Position numbers and translations under genes: made by a program. Below the pieces are notes generated by a model. It worked only from the letters and a program-made list of their open reading frames with translations. It searched no databases and was not told where the DNA came from. This document shows positions 23,987-32,845 of a stretch of DNA of 64,000 nt, piece by piece. Origin of the DNA: an uncultured Actinomycetes bacterium (lineage in GTDB: Bacteria; Actinomycetota; Acidimicrobiia; Acidimicrobiales; SZUA-35); assembly GCA_902826025.1 (NCBI GenBank), contig CADEDH010000007.1, positions 1 through 64,000 on the forward strand, in the 5' to 3' direction. Numbering within the stretch: the first letter of the stretch is position 1; the number at the start of each line of letters is the position of its first letter.

Positions 23987-24780
23987 GGCAGGTCCGAGGG
24001 AGTGGCGAGGCCGGGATACAGGGGCCGGAGCAGGCTCGGGGGGGCGAAGGATCGCCAGTTGCAGCTCTCCCGGGCCACCCGGTCGGCCACGGCGTAGGCC
24101 ACGGCCACGTTGACCCCGAGCCCGCAATGGCTGCCCCGCACCTCGATGTTCTCGGCTGTCGTGTGCTCCGTCTGGCGGCAGCTCTCCCAGGCGACGACAC
24201 CGTCGGTACGGGTGAACAGGGCGGTGGACGGGCACGGCACGGCGTCGAGCTCCAGTTGGCCCCGGTGGCCCACGAAGCGCTGCCACCGGCCCAGCACCGT
24301 CCACACGGGGTCGAGCGAGGTGGGCTCGGTGCGCCCGATGTTGAACGGGCTCCCCAGCGTGATCACCTGGTCCACCAATTCGGGGTGCCACTGGGCCAGG
24401 GCCCGGGCGTAGATACCGCCCAGGGACCAGCCGACCAGGACCACGGGCTCAGCGGCCTGCTCGGCCGCCTCGTGCAGCCGACGCACGATGCCGCTGATCG
24501 TCTCGGCCGTAGGGCCCAGGTTGGTGCCCAGGCCCCAGCTCAGCGGCTGGTGCCCAAGGCGGCCCAGCAGGGCCCGGAGGGGGAGGGTTGAGCTGTCGCC
24601 AGCCACGAAGCCGGGCAGCACCAGCACGGGCCGGGACCGCCCCCGGGGGGCGGCGTGGAGCAGGGGAAAGGCACCGAGGAACAGGCCCAGCTCGGCTGGA
24701 GCCCGTAGCTCGCCCAACAACCACGCCGGGCGGCGTTCGGTGGCTGCTCTCATCGTTTGCTCCCGGGCGGCGGTGATCAT
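23974..24780 (-). CDS. Alpha/beta hydrolase (lipase-like)
   Basis: A hydrolase of 268 residues with the nucleophile elbow GWSLGG (GxSxG) after VVLVGWS, an oxyanion region VLVLPGFVAGDSST, the strand VITLGSPF and a late His in GSHCGLGVN as the likely catalytic histidine. No signal peptide is obvious, so a cytosolic or lipid-associated esterase is likely. ATG 24780 follows AAGGAG by seven bases, a strong Shine-Dalgarno site. It is first in an operon with the WS/DGAT acyltransferase. Pairing lipid synthesis with a lipase-like enzyme suggests turnover or remodelling of storage lipid. Confidence 0.88.
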   Translation of the reverse strand: MITAAREQTMRAATERRPAWLLGELRAPAELGLFLGAFPLLHAAPRGRSRPVLVLPGFVAGDSSTLPLRALLGRLGHQPLSWGLGTNLGPTAETISGIVRRLHEAAEQAAEPVVLVGWSLGGIYARALAQWHPELVDQVITLGSPFNIGRTEPTSLDPVWTVLGRWQRFVGHRGQLELDAVPCPSTALFTRTDGVVAWESCRQTEHTTAENIEVRGSHCGLGVNVAVAYAVADRVARESCNWRSFAPPSLLRPLYPGLATPSDLPCVS

Positions 24781-24992
24781 CGTCGGCTCCTTGCGCCCAG
24801 TAGTACTACATCGTGGGTGGCCGTCATCGCCCGTTGGAGGGATCATCCCACCGCGCCACCGGCGGCTGCGCTAGAACACGTTCCATCGGAGTGACGAGGT
24901 GGCCGGCCGTATCCGGTCATTCATCAGCCGGTGACCACGGCAAACTGCGCTCCCCTGCGCTGTGGTTCCCTGTCGACGGGTCTGACACCCCA

Positions 24993-25008
24993 TGTGACTT
25001 TGGTCACT
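24993..25008 (+). promoter_or_regulatory. CRP-like binding site
   Basis: TGTGA, six bases, TCACT (GTGAC-TTTG-GTCAC is a perfect dyad within it). This matches the CRP/FNR consensus TGTGA-N6-TCACA at all but the last base. It lies about 135 bases upstream of the start of a resuscitation-factor-like gene. In Mycobacterium tuberculosis the CRP homologue Rv3676 controls rpfA, which makes the position meaningful. Confidence 0.5.
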
Positions 25009-25140
25009 CGAAGTTGCGTAATGGTTCCGTAACGTGGCTAAGGTCAACCCCCGACACACACCAGAAGGTCGGATCTGACGATCCGCCCGACATTGTTGGC
25101 GCCGGTGGCGGACCGGTGGAGACAAGGGGAGTGATACCGA

Positions 25141-25977
25141 GTGCGAACACCCGTGCGAAAGCTCTCCAGTTCAGCGCGGCCGGCGCGAGGAGCGCTGCTG
25201 GCCTCGATGATGGGACTCCTCATCCTCGGCTTCGTCGTTGCTCAGCGGTCCGATGGAGACCCGGGCTCGTCGGTGGACGCCGGTAACGGCGAGCAGGCCG
25301 CAGACATCGGCGGCGAACGGAGCGATCTGCGCCTCAATGAGCTGGCCCGAGGGGCGGTCGCCGGGATGGGCGTTGGCCACGATACGCCGGCCAGTGCCGT
25401 GGCCTCCCAGGTCGACGAAGACACCACTCTGGCCCCCGCCGGCCCCGCCGCCAGCGAGGTCTCGGTCCCGCCGGTCACCGAGGTGGCCCCCACCACCACT
25501 GCCCCGGCCACCACCCAGAAGCCGACGACCACCAAGAAGCCGACCACCACGAAGCCGCCCACCACAGAGGCCCCCGCCACCACGGTGAATCCCACCGACC
25601 CGACAGCTCCGGTCGATCCCACGGCGTCCACCGACCCGGCGGCCCCCACTGATCCCACGGCCACCACCCCGCTCCCGGCCGAGACCCACCCCGAGGGGTA
25701 CGTCGACGCCGGCAACGGCGTGTGGATCCCGGCGGTGATGGTGTCGATCCGGCACTGCGAGTCGCACGACAACTACAAGGCCGTGAACTCCTCGTCGGGG
25801 GCGGCCGGCGCCTACCAGTTCCTCGCATCGAGCTGGGCCTCCTACGGCTTCGCCACCAAGTACGGGGTGAAGTCGGCCAAGGACGCCACCCCGGCCCAGC
25901 AGGACGAGGCGGCCCTCGCCGCCTACATCCGGTCCGGTACCAAGCCCTGGAACGCCAGCAAGTCCTGCTGGGGCTGA
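25141..25977 (+). CDS. Secreted transglycosylase-like (resuscitation-promoting-factor-type) protein
   Basis: A protein of 278 residues with a short basic start, a hydrophobic signal/anchor (ALLASMMGLLILGFVVAQ) and a 120-residue low-complexity region rich in Pro and Thr (including TTKKPTTTKPPTTEAP). The C-terminal domain of about 80 residues is lysozyme-like. That domain begins IRHCESHDNYKAVNSSSG, where the Glu in CESHDNY is the expected catalytic acid, and continues AAGAYQFLASSWASYG, ending NASKSCWG. This is the transglycosylase/Rpf fold that cleaves peptidoglycan glycan strands and can wake dormant cells. GTG 25141 lies nine bases after GGGGAG. A CRP-like site lies upstream. It stands alone. 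Confidence 0.88.
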   Translation: MRTPVRKLSSSARPARGALLASMMGLLILGFVVAQRSDGDPGSSVDAGNGEQAADIGGERSDLRLNELARGAVAGMGVGHDTPASAVASQVDEDTTLAPAGPAASEVSVPPVTEVAPTTTAPATTQKPTTTKKPTTTKPPTTEAPATTVNPTDPTAPVDPTASTDPAAPTDPTATTPLPAETHPEGYVDAGNGVWIPAVMVSIRHCESHDNYKAVNSSSGAAGAYQFLASSWASYGFATKYGVKSAKDATPAQQDEAALAAYIRSGTKPWNASKSCWG

Positions 25978-25994
25978 CCGGCTGACGATCCCGC

Positions 25995-26384
25995 TCAGCT
26001 GGCCACGTCGTCGTCGGGCGGCCCCGGAGGCGGCGGGGTGGTACCACCGCCTTTGCGCATCACGTCGCCGACGCCCCGGGCCGCCTCACTCACGTCGTTC
26101 CCCACAGCGCTGAACGTGGTGACCAGGGCGTCCTTCAGCAGCGAGCCCATGTCGGCCACGTCGGAGCGGACCCCGGGGTCCTTGGCCGCCGCCCCGAAGG
26201 CCTCGATGGCGTCTTTCAGCTTGGCTCCCAGCTCGTCGATGGCGGCCCGGGTGCCTCCGGCCGGCTCATCGGCGGGGACTTCATTCCCGGCCTGATCTTC
26301 CTGCTCCAGGTGGAGACGCAGCTTGAGTCCGATGGCTTCGGCCTTCGCTGCCACATCCCGCCACGTGTCCCTGATCTCGGTCAT
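25995..26384 (-). CDS. Small Ala/Asp-rich helical protein, unknown function
   Basis: A protein of 129 residues with no recognised family. It is mostly predicted amphipathic helix (TEIRDTWRDVAAKAEAIGL, AAIDELGAKLKDAIEAFGAA, LLKDALVTTFSAVGNDVSEA), has no membrane segment, and ends in a Gly/Pro tail (GGGTTPPPPGPPDDDVAS). A GAGGAGG Shine-Dalgarno site just before ATG 26384 supports it being expressed. It is convergent with the transglycosylase gene (17 bases between stops) and divergent from the winged-helix gene. Confidence 0.7.
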   Translation of the reverse strand: MTEIRDTWRDVAAKAEAIGLKLRLHLEQEDQAGNEVPADEPAGGTRAAIDELGAKLKDAIEAFGAAAKDPGVRSDVADMGSLLKDALVTTFSAVGNDVSEAARGVGDVMRKGGGTTPPPPGPPDDDVAS

Positions 26385-26495
26385 GGTGCCTCCTCTGCTC
26401 GGGTGCCATTGCCTTCACACCGACACTACCCACACCGCTTCGCCCGAACTGCCCAGCGTTTATGACGACGAAACAGTGGCGAAACAGAGCTGCCG

Positions 26496-26501
26496 TAGGG
26501 T
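26496..26501 (+). promoter_or_regulatory. -10 element for a leaderless transcript
   Basis: TAGGGT ends 6 bases before the ATG at 26508, so transcription should begin on the start codon. No Shine-Dalgarno site is present before this ATG. Confidence 0.5.
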
Positions 26502-26507
26502 CCGGTC

Positions 26508-26999
26508 ATGGCAGTCGAACTCGTGCGGTGGCCAGCTGAGGAGCACCGTCGGGCCGAGCTTCGTGACCGAGGGCAGCCCCGCATCTTGTTGGTCGAGGGG
26601 GGGACGCCGGCGCCGGTGACCGTGGACCCTATGGAGGATTGGATCCGCGTCCCGGTTGACGACCGTGATCTCCAGGCCCGGATGGAGACCCTGGTGCGCC
26701 GGGTCAGCACCCGGCCCGAGCTCGACGGCGACGGCGTGCTGCGCTCCGGGGCCGGTTGGGCCGCTCTGCCCCCCATCGAGGCCCGGCTCACCGAGGTGCT
26801 GTTGCTGCGGTTCGACAAGGTGGTCGGACGCGAGGTCCTGCTCCGCCACGGCTGGCCGGGCGAGGAGCCGAATCGGAACGTGCTCGACGTCCACGTGCTG
26901 CGGCTCCGCCGTCGCATCGAGCCGCTGGGCCTCACGATCCGGACCATCCGCAAGCGGGGGTACGTGATGTGCGCCCAGGTGTCGAGCGCTGAGTACTGA
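26508..26999 (+). CDS. Winged-helix DNA-binding protein (OmpR-type effector domain)
   Basis: A protein of 163 residues whose C-terminal half (about residues 75-158) is an OmpR/PhoB-type winged helix: LPPIEARLTEVLLLRFDKVVGREVLL, NVLDVHVLRLRRRIEPLGL and the wing TIRTIRKRGYVM. The N-terminal 70 residues (RILLVEGG..., PMEDWIRVPVDD) resemble only the first strand of a receiver domain and lack the phospho-accepting aspartate motif and the conserved Lys. It should therefore bind DNA without phosphorylation by a kinase. It is an orphan regulator, 147 bases upstream of the PII gene and on the same strand. Its promoter appears leaderless. Confidence 0.82.
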   Translation: MAVELVRWPAEEHRRAELRDRGQPRILLVEGGTPAPVTVDPMEDWIRVPVDDRDLQARMETLVRRVSTRPELDGDGVLRSGAGWAALPPIEARLTEVLLLRFDKVVGREVLLRHGWPGEEPNRNVLDVHVLRLRRRIEPLGLTIRTIRKRGYVMCAQVSSAEY

Positions 27000-27142
27000 G
27001 TTCCCAGGTGCCCAGTACCAAGCGCCGGGCGGCGAGCACGAATATTCAGAAATCCGACAGATACGGGTCAACTAGGCGTAATCGCCCGCGAACGCGGGCG
27101 AAACGGGCCGCCCCTAACTTCGGTCATCGAGAGAGGAGCTAA

Positions 27143-27484
<342 letters not shown>

Positions 27485-27506
27485 GTGTGCCCTGCGGGCG
27501 CCTCGG

Positions 27507-27530
27507 GTTCGCTTCCGGCGAACACCGGAA
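27507..27530. terminator. Overlapping small hairpins between convergent genes
   Basis: GTTCGC at 27507-27512 pairs with GCGAAC at 27518-27523. Alternatively TTCCGG at 27513-27518 pairs with CCGGAA at 27525-27530; the two stems exclude each other. The position between the convergent PII and SDR genes suggests a shared terminator, but no T-run is seen on either strand. Confidence 0.35.
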
Positions 27531-27547
27531 ACGTGAGCGGGGGCGGT

Positions 27548-28309
27548 CTAGCGCCAGGCTTGGCCGCCTCCCCACACGTTGAGCTTCTCCCCTGTCACAT
27601 AGAAGGCACCTTCGGACACGAAGAACCGCACCGCGGCGGCTATGTCCTCCGGCTGACACACCCGGCCGAAGGGCATGATGGCGTTGAGGGTGGTGATGTC
27701 GTCGATTCCGGCCGCGCCCTTCACCAGGCGGCGGCCCATCTCCGTCTCCACCAGGCCGGGGGCCACGATGTTGACTCTGATACCGTTGTCCCGCTCCTCT
27801 TTGGCCAGGGTGAGAGCCAGCGCTTCGAGCGCTGCTTTGCCCATGTTGTAGGGGGCTCCGTTTGCGTTGTTGGACAACGTCGCCACCGACGAGATCGCCA
27901 CGATGTCGGCCCGGTCGTGCGTGCGCAGGTGGGGAACGGCCACTGAGAACAGATGGTGGGCGCCCAGGGCGTGGGTCGACACCACCCGCAGCAACTCCTT
28001 GGGCTCGGTGTTCACCACCGATCGGCCCCCGCTGGCGATGCCGGCGTTGGCGATCAGGATCTGGAACCCGCCGAAGCGGTCGATGACCTCGGCCACCGCC
28101 CGCACGTTGTCGTCGGGGGTGCTGACGTCGGCCTGGATGGCGTGACCGGCCCGGCCCAGGGCCTCGATGGCGGCCACCGTCTCGGCCGCCGCCTCGGCGT
28201 CGCGCCGGTAGGTCACGGCCACGTCGACACCGTCGGCCGCCAGGCCCAGGGCGATGGCCCGGCCGATTCCGCGGCCGCCGCCGGTCACCAGTGCGACACG
28301 ATCAGGCAT
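27548..28309 (-). CDS. Short-chain dehydrogenase/reductase
   Basis: A classical SDR of 253 residues using NAD(P)H. The cofactor motif is TGGGRGIG (residues 9-16), with NAG in ANAGIAS, the catalytic Ser in VAISSVA and Tyr-x3-Lys in YNMGK. The C-terminal PEDIAAAVRFFVSEGAFYVTGEKLNVWGG is typical of FabG-like reductases, which reduce 3-oxoacyl or similar ketones. AAGGAG stands about six bases before ATG 28309. It overlaps the end of the endonuclease/phosphatase-family gene upstream by 8 bases, so the two are co-transcribed, although no functional link is evident. Confidence 0.92.
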   Translation of the reverse strand: MPDRVALVTGGGRGIGRAIALGLAADGVDVAVTYRRDAEAAAETVAAIEALGRAGHAIQADVSTPDDNVRAVAEVIDRFGGFQILIANAGIASGGRSVVNTEPKELLRVVSTHALGAHHLFSVAVPHLRTHDRADIVAISSVATLSNNANGAPYNMGKAALEALALTLAKEERDNGIRVNIVAPGLVETEMGRRLVKGAAGIDDITTLNAIMPFGRVCQPEDIAAAVRFFVSEGAFYVTGEKLNVWGGGQAWR

Positions 28310-29168
28310 GACGTTCTCCTTGGGGGTTGGGGGAGGGGGAACCGGAGCCCGGGTCGGGCGTGGGCTCCAGGTCGGCGCACAGGCCGAGGTGGTCGCTGGG
28401 CCAGCCGTGGTCGGCGCCGCCGATCAACTCGATGGCGGCAACGGCGAGCCCGGGATCGCCCGGCCGGCCCGGTGCCGGCCGCCGGGCCAGCAGGTAGTCG
28501 AAGCGGACGCCGGGCGGGTGGCCGGGCCCGTTGCGGTCGTCCATCCAGTCGGTGTCGCGGAAGTGGGGATTGGCCGGATCCATCGTGGAGCCAGGATCGT
28601 CGGGCCTCGTGCGGGCCCAGAGGTCGACCCAGTGGGGGGCGATGGCCAGCCCGAACTCAGGGCTGTGGGGGGTGAGGTTCAGGTCGCCTCCCAGCACCAC
28701 CGGGCCGTCGGGCCACACCTGGTCGAGCCACCAGCGGAGGCGGTCGAGCTGGCGCTGGCGCACGGCGTGGTTGGACGCGATGTGGTTGAGGTGGGTGGCC
28801 ACGGCCAGCACCTCGGAACCGGCGGTGGTGGCCCAGGCCACGCCCAACCCGACCCGGTGGACCCGGTCGTCACCCGAGGGCAGCGACACGGTGCCGATCA
28901 GCCGGGCCCGAGCCGGGTCGGCCAGCACGGCGTTCCCCATCTGATGGTCGGCGGCCGTGCCGTCGGTGCCCTGCGGGTGGAAGGGGCCGATCTCGATGCC
29001 GACGACGGCTAGACCGCAGGCCTCGGCCACCGATCGGGCCTGGTCGGCCCACGTCTCCTGCAGCAGCACCACGTCGGGCCGCTGTCCGGCGATGGCTGCC
29101 ACCAGCCCGGGTTGGCGTTCCCGCCATGGGCCGAAGCACCACCACGTGTTCCAGGTCACGATGCGCAC
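28302..29168 (-). CDS. Endonuclease/exonuclease/phosphatase family protein
   Basis: A metal-dependent phosphoesterase of 288 residues of the EEP (DNase I-like) fold. The active-site set is complete: the Asn in VTWNTWW, the Glu in LLQETW, the His in VATHLNHI, Asp-Leu-Asn in GGDLNLTP and Ser-Asp-His in WPSDHLGL. Members cleave nucleic acid or phosphoinositide-type phosphodiesters; the substrate here is unknown. There is no signal peptide. The start is a GTG at 29168, and the C-terminal 25 residues are a Pro/Ser-rich tail that overlaps the SDR start by 8 bases. Confidence 0.9.
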   Translation of the reverse strand: MRIVTWNTWWCFGPWRERQPGLVAAIAGQRPDVVLLQETWADQARSVAEACGLAVVGIEIGPFHPQGTDGTAADHQMGNAVLADPARARLIGTVSLPSGDDRVHRVGLGVAWATTAGSEVLAVATHLNHIASNHAVRQRQLDRLRWWLDQVWPDGPVVLGGDLNLTPHSPEFGLAIAPHWVDLWARTRPDDPGSTMDPANPHFRDTDWMDDRNGPGHPPGVRFDYLLARRPAPGRPGDPGLAVAAIELIGGADHGWPSDHLGLCADLEPTPDPGSGSPSPNPQGERHA

Positions 29169-29240
29169 GCCGCCCGTTCTATCCGATCTGTCGGGCTGGG
29201 GCCGACCTGGCGCGCCGGGCGGCCGGGGTTCGGCGGCCGT

Positions 29241-30620
29241 TCAGAAGGCCTTGCCCGGGTTGAACAGGCCCTCCGGGTCGAGGGTGGCCCGAACCTGCCG
29301 CTGCACGGCCAGTTGCAGCGGATCGAGCTCCCGGTCCACGAAGTCCCGCTTCAACGTGCCCACTCCGTGCTCGGCGGCGATCGTGCCGCCCAGCTCCAGG
29401 CTCAGCCCGATGATGTCGGCGAAGGCCTGGCGAGCGGTGGCCACGGCGTCGGGGTCGTCACCGTCGAACTCGATCAGGGGGTGCATGTTGCCGTCGCCGG
29501 CGTGGCCGATGGTGGGGATCTCGATGTTGCGGCGCTGGGCGATGGCCTCGATGCCGGCCAGGAGCTCGGCCAATCGCTGGCGGGGCACGGCCACGTCCTC
29601 CGGGAGCCACATCAGGCCGGTCATGTCCATGGCCATGCCCACCCGGCGGCGGACCTCCACCAGCATGTCGCCCTCGGCCGGGTCGGCCACGTGGTACACG
29701 AAGCTGGCCCCGTTGGCATCGCACAGCCCGGCCATGGCCTCGATGGTCCCGGCGGCCGTGGCGCCCGCCGTCCCGTCGCCGGCGGCCTGTATCAGCAGCA
29801 GGCAGGCGGCATCGGTGTCGAGCTCCATGTGGAAGTGCTGCTCGACCCGGCGGATGCTGGCCCGGTCCATGATCTCCATCATCGAGGGCTCGTGGCCGTG
29901 GCGGAAGATCTCGGCGATGGCGGTGCCGGCCGGGGCGAGGTGATCGAAGTAGGCCACGGCGGTGGCCGGCGGGGGAGGGGAGGGCACGAGCTTGAGCGTG
30001 ATCTCGGTGATGATGCCGAGCACCCCCTCCCCTCCCACGAACAGGCCGGTGAGGTCGAGCCCGGTGGTGCTCTTGATCGTGTGCCGGCCCGTGCGCAGCA
30101 CCTCGCCCGAAGCCAGTACCACCTCCAGGCCCATCACGTAGTCCCGGGTGACGCCGTAGCGGACGCAGCACAGGCCGCCGGCGTTGGTGGACACGTTGCC
30201 GCCGATGCTCGACATCTCGAACGAGGCCGGGTCGGGCGGGTAGAACAGGCCGTGGGCGGCCACGGCCCGCTTCAGCTCGGCGTTGATCACGCCGGGTTGC
30301 ACCCGGGCCATGCGGTTGGTGGTGTCGATCTCGACGATGGCGTTCATGCGGTGGAGCGACACCATCACGCACCCGTCCACCGCGTTGGCCGCCCCGGTGA
30401 GTCCGGTGCCGGCGCCCCGGGGGACGATCGGCACACGGGCGGCCCGGGCCGCCTCCACCGCAGCCACCACCTCGGCCGTCGAGCGGGGGCTCACCAGCAC
30501 CGTGGCGGTACCGGCGTCCACGAAGGCGGCCCGGTCTCGGCCGTACACCTCCACCACGTCGGGGTCGGTCTGGATCCGGTCGGCCGGTAGCCGCTGCCGC
30601 AGCTCGTCGAGGACGGTCAT
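29241..30620 (-). CDS. glcD: FAD-linked oxidase, glycolate oxidase GlcD / D-lactate dehydrogenase type
   Basis: An FAD enzyme of 459 residues of the VAO/PCMH class that oxidises 2-hydroxyacids. The N-terminal FAD_binding_4 domain (about residues 35-215) has PRSTAEVVAAVEAARAARVP, PRGAGTGLTGAAN and SIGGNVSTNAGGLCCVRYG. The C-terminal FAD-oxidase domain ends IAAEHGVGTLKRDFVDREL, the GlcD/DLD signature, and carries IGHAGDGNMHP with the metal- or substrate-binding histidines. A TATCGT -10 element ends 8 bases before the ATG, so the transcript is probably leaderless. No glcE or glcF lies adjacent, so it may act as a single-subunit dehydrogenase. Confidence 0.92.
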   Translation of the reverse strand: MTVLDELRQRLPADRIQTDPDVVEVYGRDRAAFVDAGTATVLVSPRSTAEVVAAVEAARAARVPIVPRGAGTGLTGAANAVDGCVMVSLHRMNAIVEIDTTNRMARVQPGVINAELKRAVAAHGLFYPPDPASFEMSSIGGNVSTNAGGLCCVRYGVTRDYVMGLEVVLASGEVLRTGRHTIKSTTGLDLTGLFVGGEGVLGIITEITLKLVPSPPPPATAVAYFDHLAPAGTAIAEIFRHGHEPSMMEIMDRASIRRVEQHFHMELDTDAACLLLIQAAGDGTAGATAAGTIEAMAGLCDANGASFVYHVADPAEGDMLVEVRRRVGMAMDMTGLMWLPEDVAVPRQRLAELLAGIEAIAQRRNIEIPTIGHAGDGNMHPLIEFDGDDPDAVATARQAFADIIGLSLELGGTIAAEHGVGTLKRDFVDRELDPLQLAVQRQVRATLDPEGLFNPGKAF

Positions 30621-30628
30621 GGTGGCCG

Positions 30629-30634
30629 ACGATA
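30629..30634 (-). promoter_or_regulatory. -10 element for the FAD oxidase gene
   Basis: On the minus strand TATCGT ends 8 bases before ATG 30620, placing the predicted transcript start on or beside the start codon. No Shine-Dalgarno site is visible. Confidence 0.4.
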
Positions 30635-30758
30635 ACGGTTTGTGCCCGCAGGCGGCCGCAGCCGACGCCGGCGGCGATGTGCCGATACCGCCCGGGCACC
30701 CGGCGCAGCGGTTGCTACCATTCGCCGGGTCGGAGCCGGGTAGGGAGGGCAGCCGGGC

Positions 30759-32822
30759 ATGGGAGTACCACAGGGAGCCGGCCAGCGTCGTCGTCGTCGA
30801 TCGCCCAACATGGCCGTCGTGACGCTCCTGGTGCTGGTGGGCACGCTCATCGGGGGAAGCGCTGTGCTGTTCGGCCCTCAGCTGGCCGACGACCTGTTCA
30901 ACCGGGAGGCGACGATCGGCTCGTCGGAGTCCGACGTCGGATCCGAGGCCGACGGTCCAGCCCAGGACGTGCTCACCCAGTTCGCCACCGCTCTTCAGAC
31001 CGGCGACGTGTCCGCCGTCGCCTTCGCCGGGGCCGAGCCGGGTGTTCCGGCCGCCGAGCTGTCCGAGCTGACCCAGGGCCTCGGTTCCTACGAACTGGCC
31101 GTGCAGACCCAGCCCGTGGTCATGGTGTCCGAGACCGGCGGCCAGGCCCCGATCTCGCTCACCTGGACCTTCGCCGGGGGCCTGCAGTGGGAGACCCGCA
31201 GCCAGGTGGTCCTGGAGAAGGCCGACCCCGCCGGGTGGCAGATCCGGTGGGCACCGTCGATCCTCGAGCCCAGCCTCGGCCCCGGCGACCGCCTGGTGCG
31301 CACGAAGCTCCCTGGTCAGCGGGCGTCGATCCTGGGGGCCGGCGGGGCGGTCCTGGTGGATCAGAGCGAGCGGGTGGTGATCGGCGTCCAGCCGAGCCGG
31401 GTGAAGGACCTGTCCTCGCTGGCCCAGAGCCTGCAGGACATCCTCGGGGTCGACGCCGGACAGGTGACCGACGACGTGCAGGCGGCAGAGCCCGACGACT
31501 TCGTCGAGGTCGCCACCCTTCCCAAGGCCGACTACGACAAGGTGCGGGACCAGGTGTTTCCTCTGCCCGGCACCGTCTTCCGCACCGTGTCCACCCCCCA
31601 GCCGATCTACGAGGGCTTCGCCCGGGCCCTCCTCGGACGTTCGGGTGAGGTGACGGCCGACATCATCGCCGCCAACCCCGGCCTGTTCGAGGCGGGCGAC
31701 ATCGTGGGTCTGTCAGGTATGCAGGGGAAGTACAACTCGGTGCTGGCCGGCAAGCCGGGCCTCGAGATCGGGGTCAAGCGGACCGCCCCCGCCGCCGGGG
31801 GCAGCACCACCACCGTCACCGGCCTCACCACCACCTCGGCCATCCGCGATCCCGACGAGGCCGAGGTGCTGTTCCGGATCGAACCCACCGCCGGCCAGCC
31901 GGTGCAGACCACGATCGACCCCCGGGTCCAGAAAGCGGCGGAAGACGCCCTGGCCCGGGTGGACCCCAGGTACGAGAACAGCGCCCTGGTGGCCGTACAG
32001 GTGTCGACCGGGAACGTGCTGGCCGTGGCCAACGGGCCCCAGGGCAACACGGTCAACAACGCCATGGTCGGCCAGTACCCGCCGGGGTCGACGTTCAAGG
32101 TGGTCACCGGGTACACGGTGGTGCGCGACCGCCAGGGGCCCGACGATCCCATCGACTGTCCGGGCGACGTCACCATCCAGGGTCGCACCATCGGCAACGC
32201 CGAGAACGAGGTGTTCGGCACGATCCCGTTCCACACCGCGTTCGCCCACAGCTGCAACACCGCCTTCATCAACGCCACCCGGGGCTTCGACTACAACGTG
32301 CTCCACGACACGTCGGCCCAGTTCGGGCTGGGGGCCGGCTACGACCTCGGGCTCGACGCCTTCGACGGCGACGTGCCGGTGAACGACTCCGACGTCGACC
32401 TGGCCTCGGCCGCCTTCGGCCAGGGACGCATACTGGTCAGCCCGCTGAGCGAGGCGGTGATGGCGGCCACCGCCGCCGGAGGCGTGTACCGCTCACCCCA
32501 GCTCGTAACTTCACCGGCTCCGGCCACCCCTCAGACGACGGCCCCGCTCGAGGCCAACGCCGCCGCCATCCTCCAGCAGATGATGCGGGAGGTGGTCACC
32601 GACGGCACCGGCCGGGCGGTGGCCAACGTGGCCGGCGGCCCGGTGTCGGGCAAGACGGGCACGGCCGAGTTCGGCAACGACAAGCCGCCGAAGTCACACG
32701 CCTGGTTCGTTGGCTACCAGGACGACATCGCCTTCGTCGTGTTCGTCGAGGCCGGCGAATTCGGTGGCCTCACCTCGGCCCCCATCGCCGCCGTCTTCCT
32801 CAACGACCTGGCCTCGGGTTGA
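30759..32822 (+). CDS. Class B penicillin-binding protein (MecA/PBP2-like transpeptidase)
   Basis: A membrane-anchored peptidoglycan transpeptidase of 687 residues. A basic cytosolic start and one helix (VVTLLVLVGTLIGGSAVLF) lead to an NTF2-like MecA_N domain (about residues 60-180) and a dimerisation region. The transpeptidase domain follows with active-site Ser444 in STFK, Ser498 in the SCN motif and K632 in KTGTAE. This is the D,D-transpeptidase that cross-links cell wall and is the target of beta-lactams. The MecA_N-type arrangement resembles PbpA-type proteins of actinobacteria and low-affinity MecA-type enzymes. GGGAGG lies about 12 bases before ATG 30759. It is monocistronic here. Confidence 0.93.
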   Translation: MGVPQGAGQRRRRRSPNMAVVTLLVLVGTLIGGSAVLFGPQLADDLFNREATIGSSESDVGSEADGPAQDVLTQFATALQTGDVSAVAFAGAEPGVPAAELSELTQGLGSYELAVQTQPVVMVSETGGQAPISLTWTFAGGLQWETRSQVVLEKADPAGWQIRWAPSILEPSLGPGDRLVRTKLPGQRASILGAGGAVLVDQSERVVIGVQPSRVKDLSSLAQSLQDILGVDAGQVTDDVQAAEPDDFVEVATLPKADYDKVRDQVFPLPGTVFRTVSTPQPIYEGFARALLGRSGEVTADIIAANPGLFEAGDIVGLSGMQGKYNSVLAGKPGLEIGVKRTAPAAGGSTTTVTGLTTTSAIRDPDEAEVLFRIEPTAGQPVQTTIDPRVQKAAEDALARVDPRYENSALVAVQVSTGNVLAVANGPQGNTVNNAMVGQYPPGSTFKVVTGYTVVRDRQGPDDPIDCPGDVTIQGRTIGNAENEVFGTIPFHTAFAHSCNTAFINATRGFDYNVLHDTSAQFGLGAGYDLGLDAFDGDVPVNDSDVDLASAAFGQGRILVSPLSEAVMAATAAGGVYRSPQLVTSPAPATPQTTAPLEANAAAILQQMMREVVTDGTGRAVANVAGGPVSGKTGTAEFGNDKPPKSHAWFVGYQDDIAFVVFVEAGEFGGLTSAPIAAVFLNDLASG

Positions 32823-32845
32823 CCCGTTCCCCGGGCGGGCGGGCC

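Noticed and set aside
24847-25140. A c-di-AMP (ydaO) riboswitch before the transglycosylase gene
   Set aside because: These riboswitches often precede Rpf-type genes in actinobacteria, so I looked for the conserved GGGTGAATC-like and GGGGGACCC-like cores and found neither.
28254-29012. Plus-strand frames opposite the endonuclease/phosphatase-family gene
   Set aside because: The minus-strand protein has the full EEP active site; the opposite frames have no motif.
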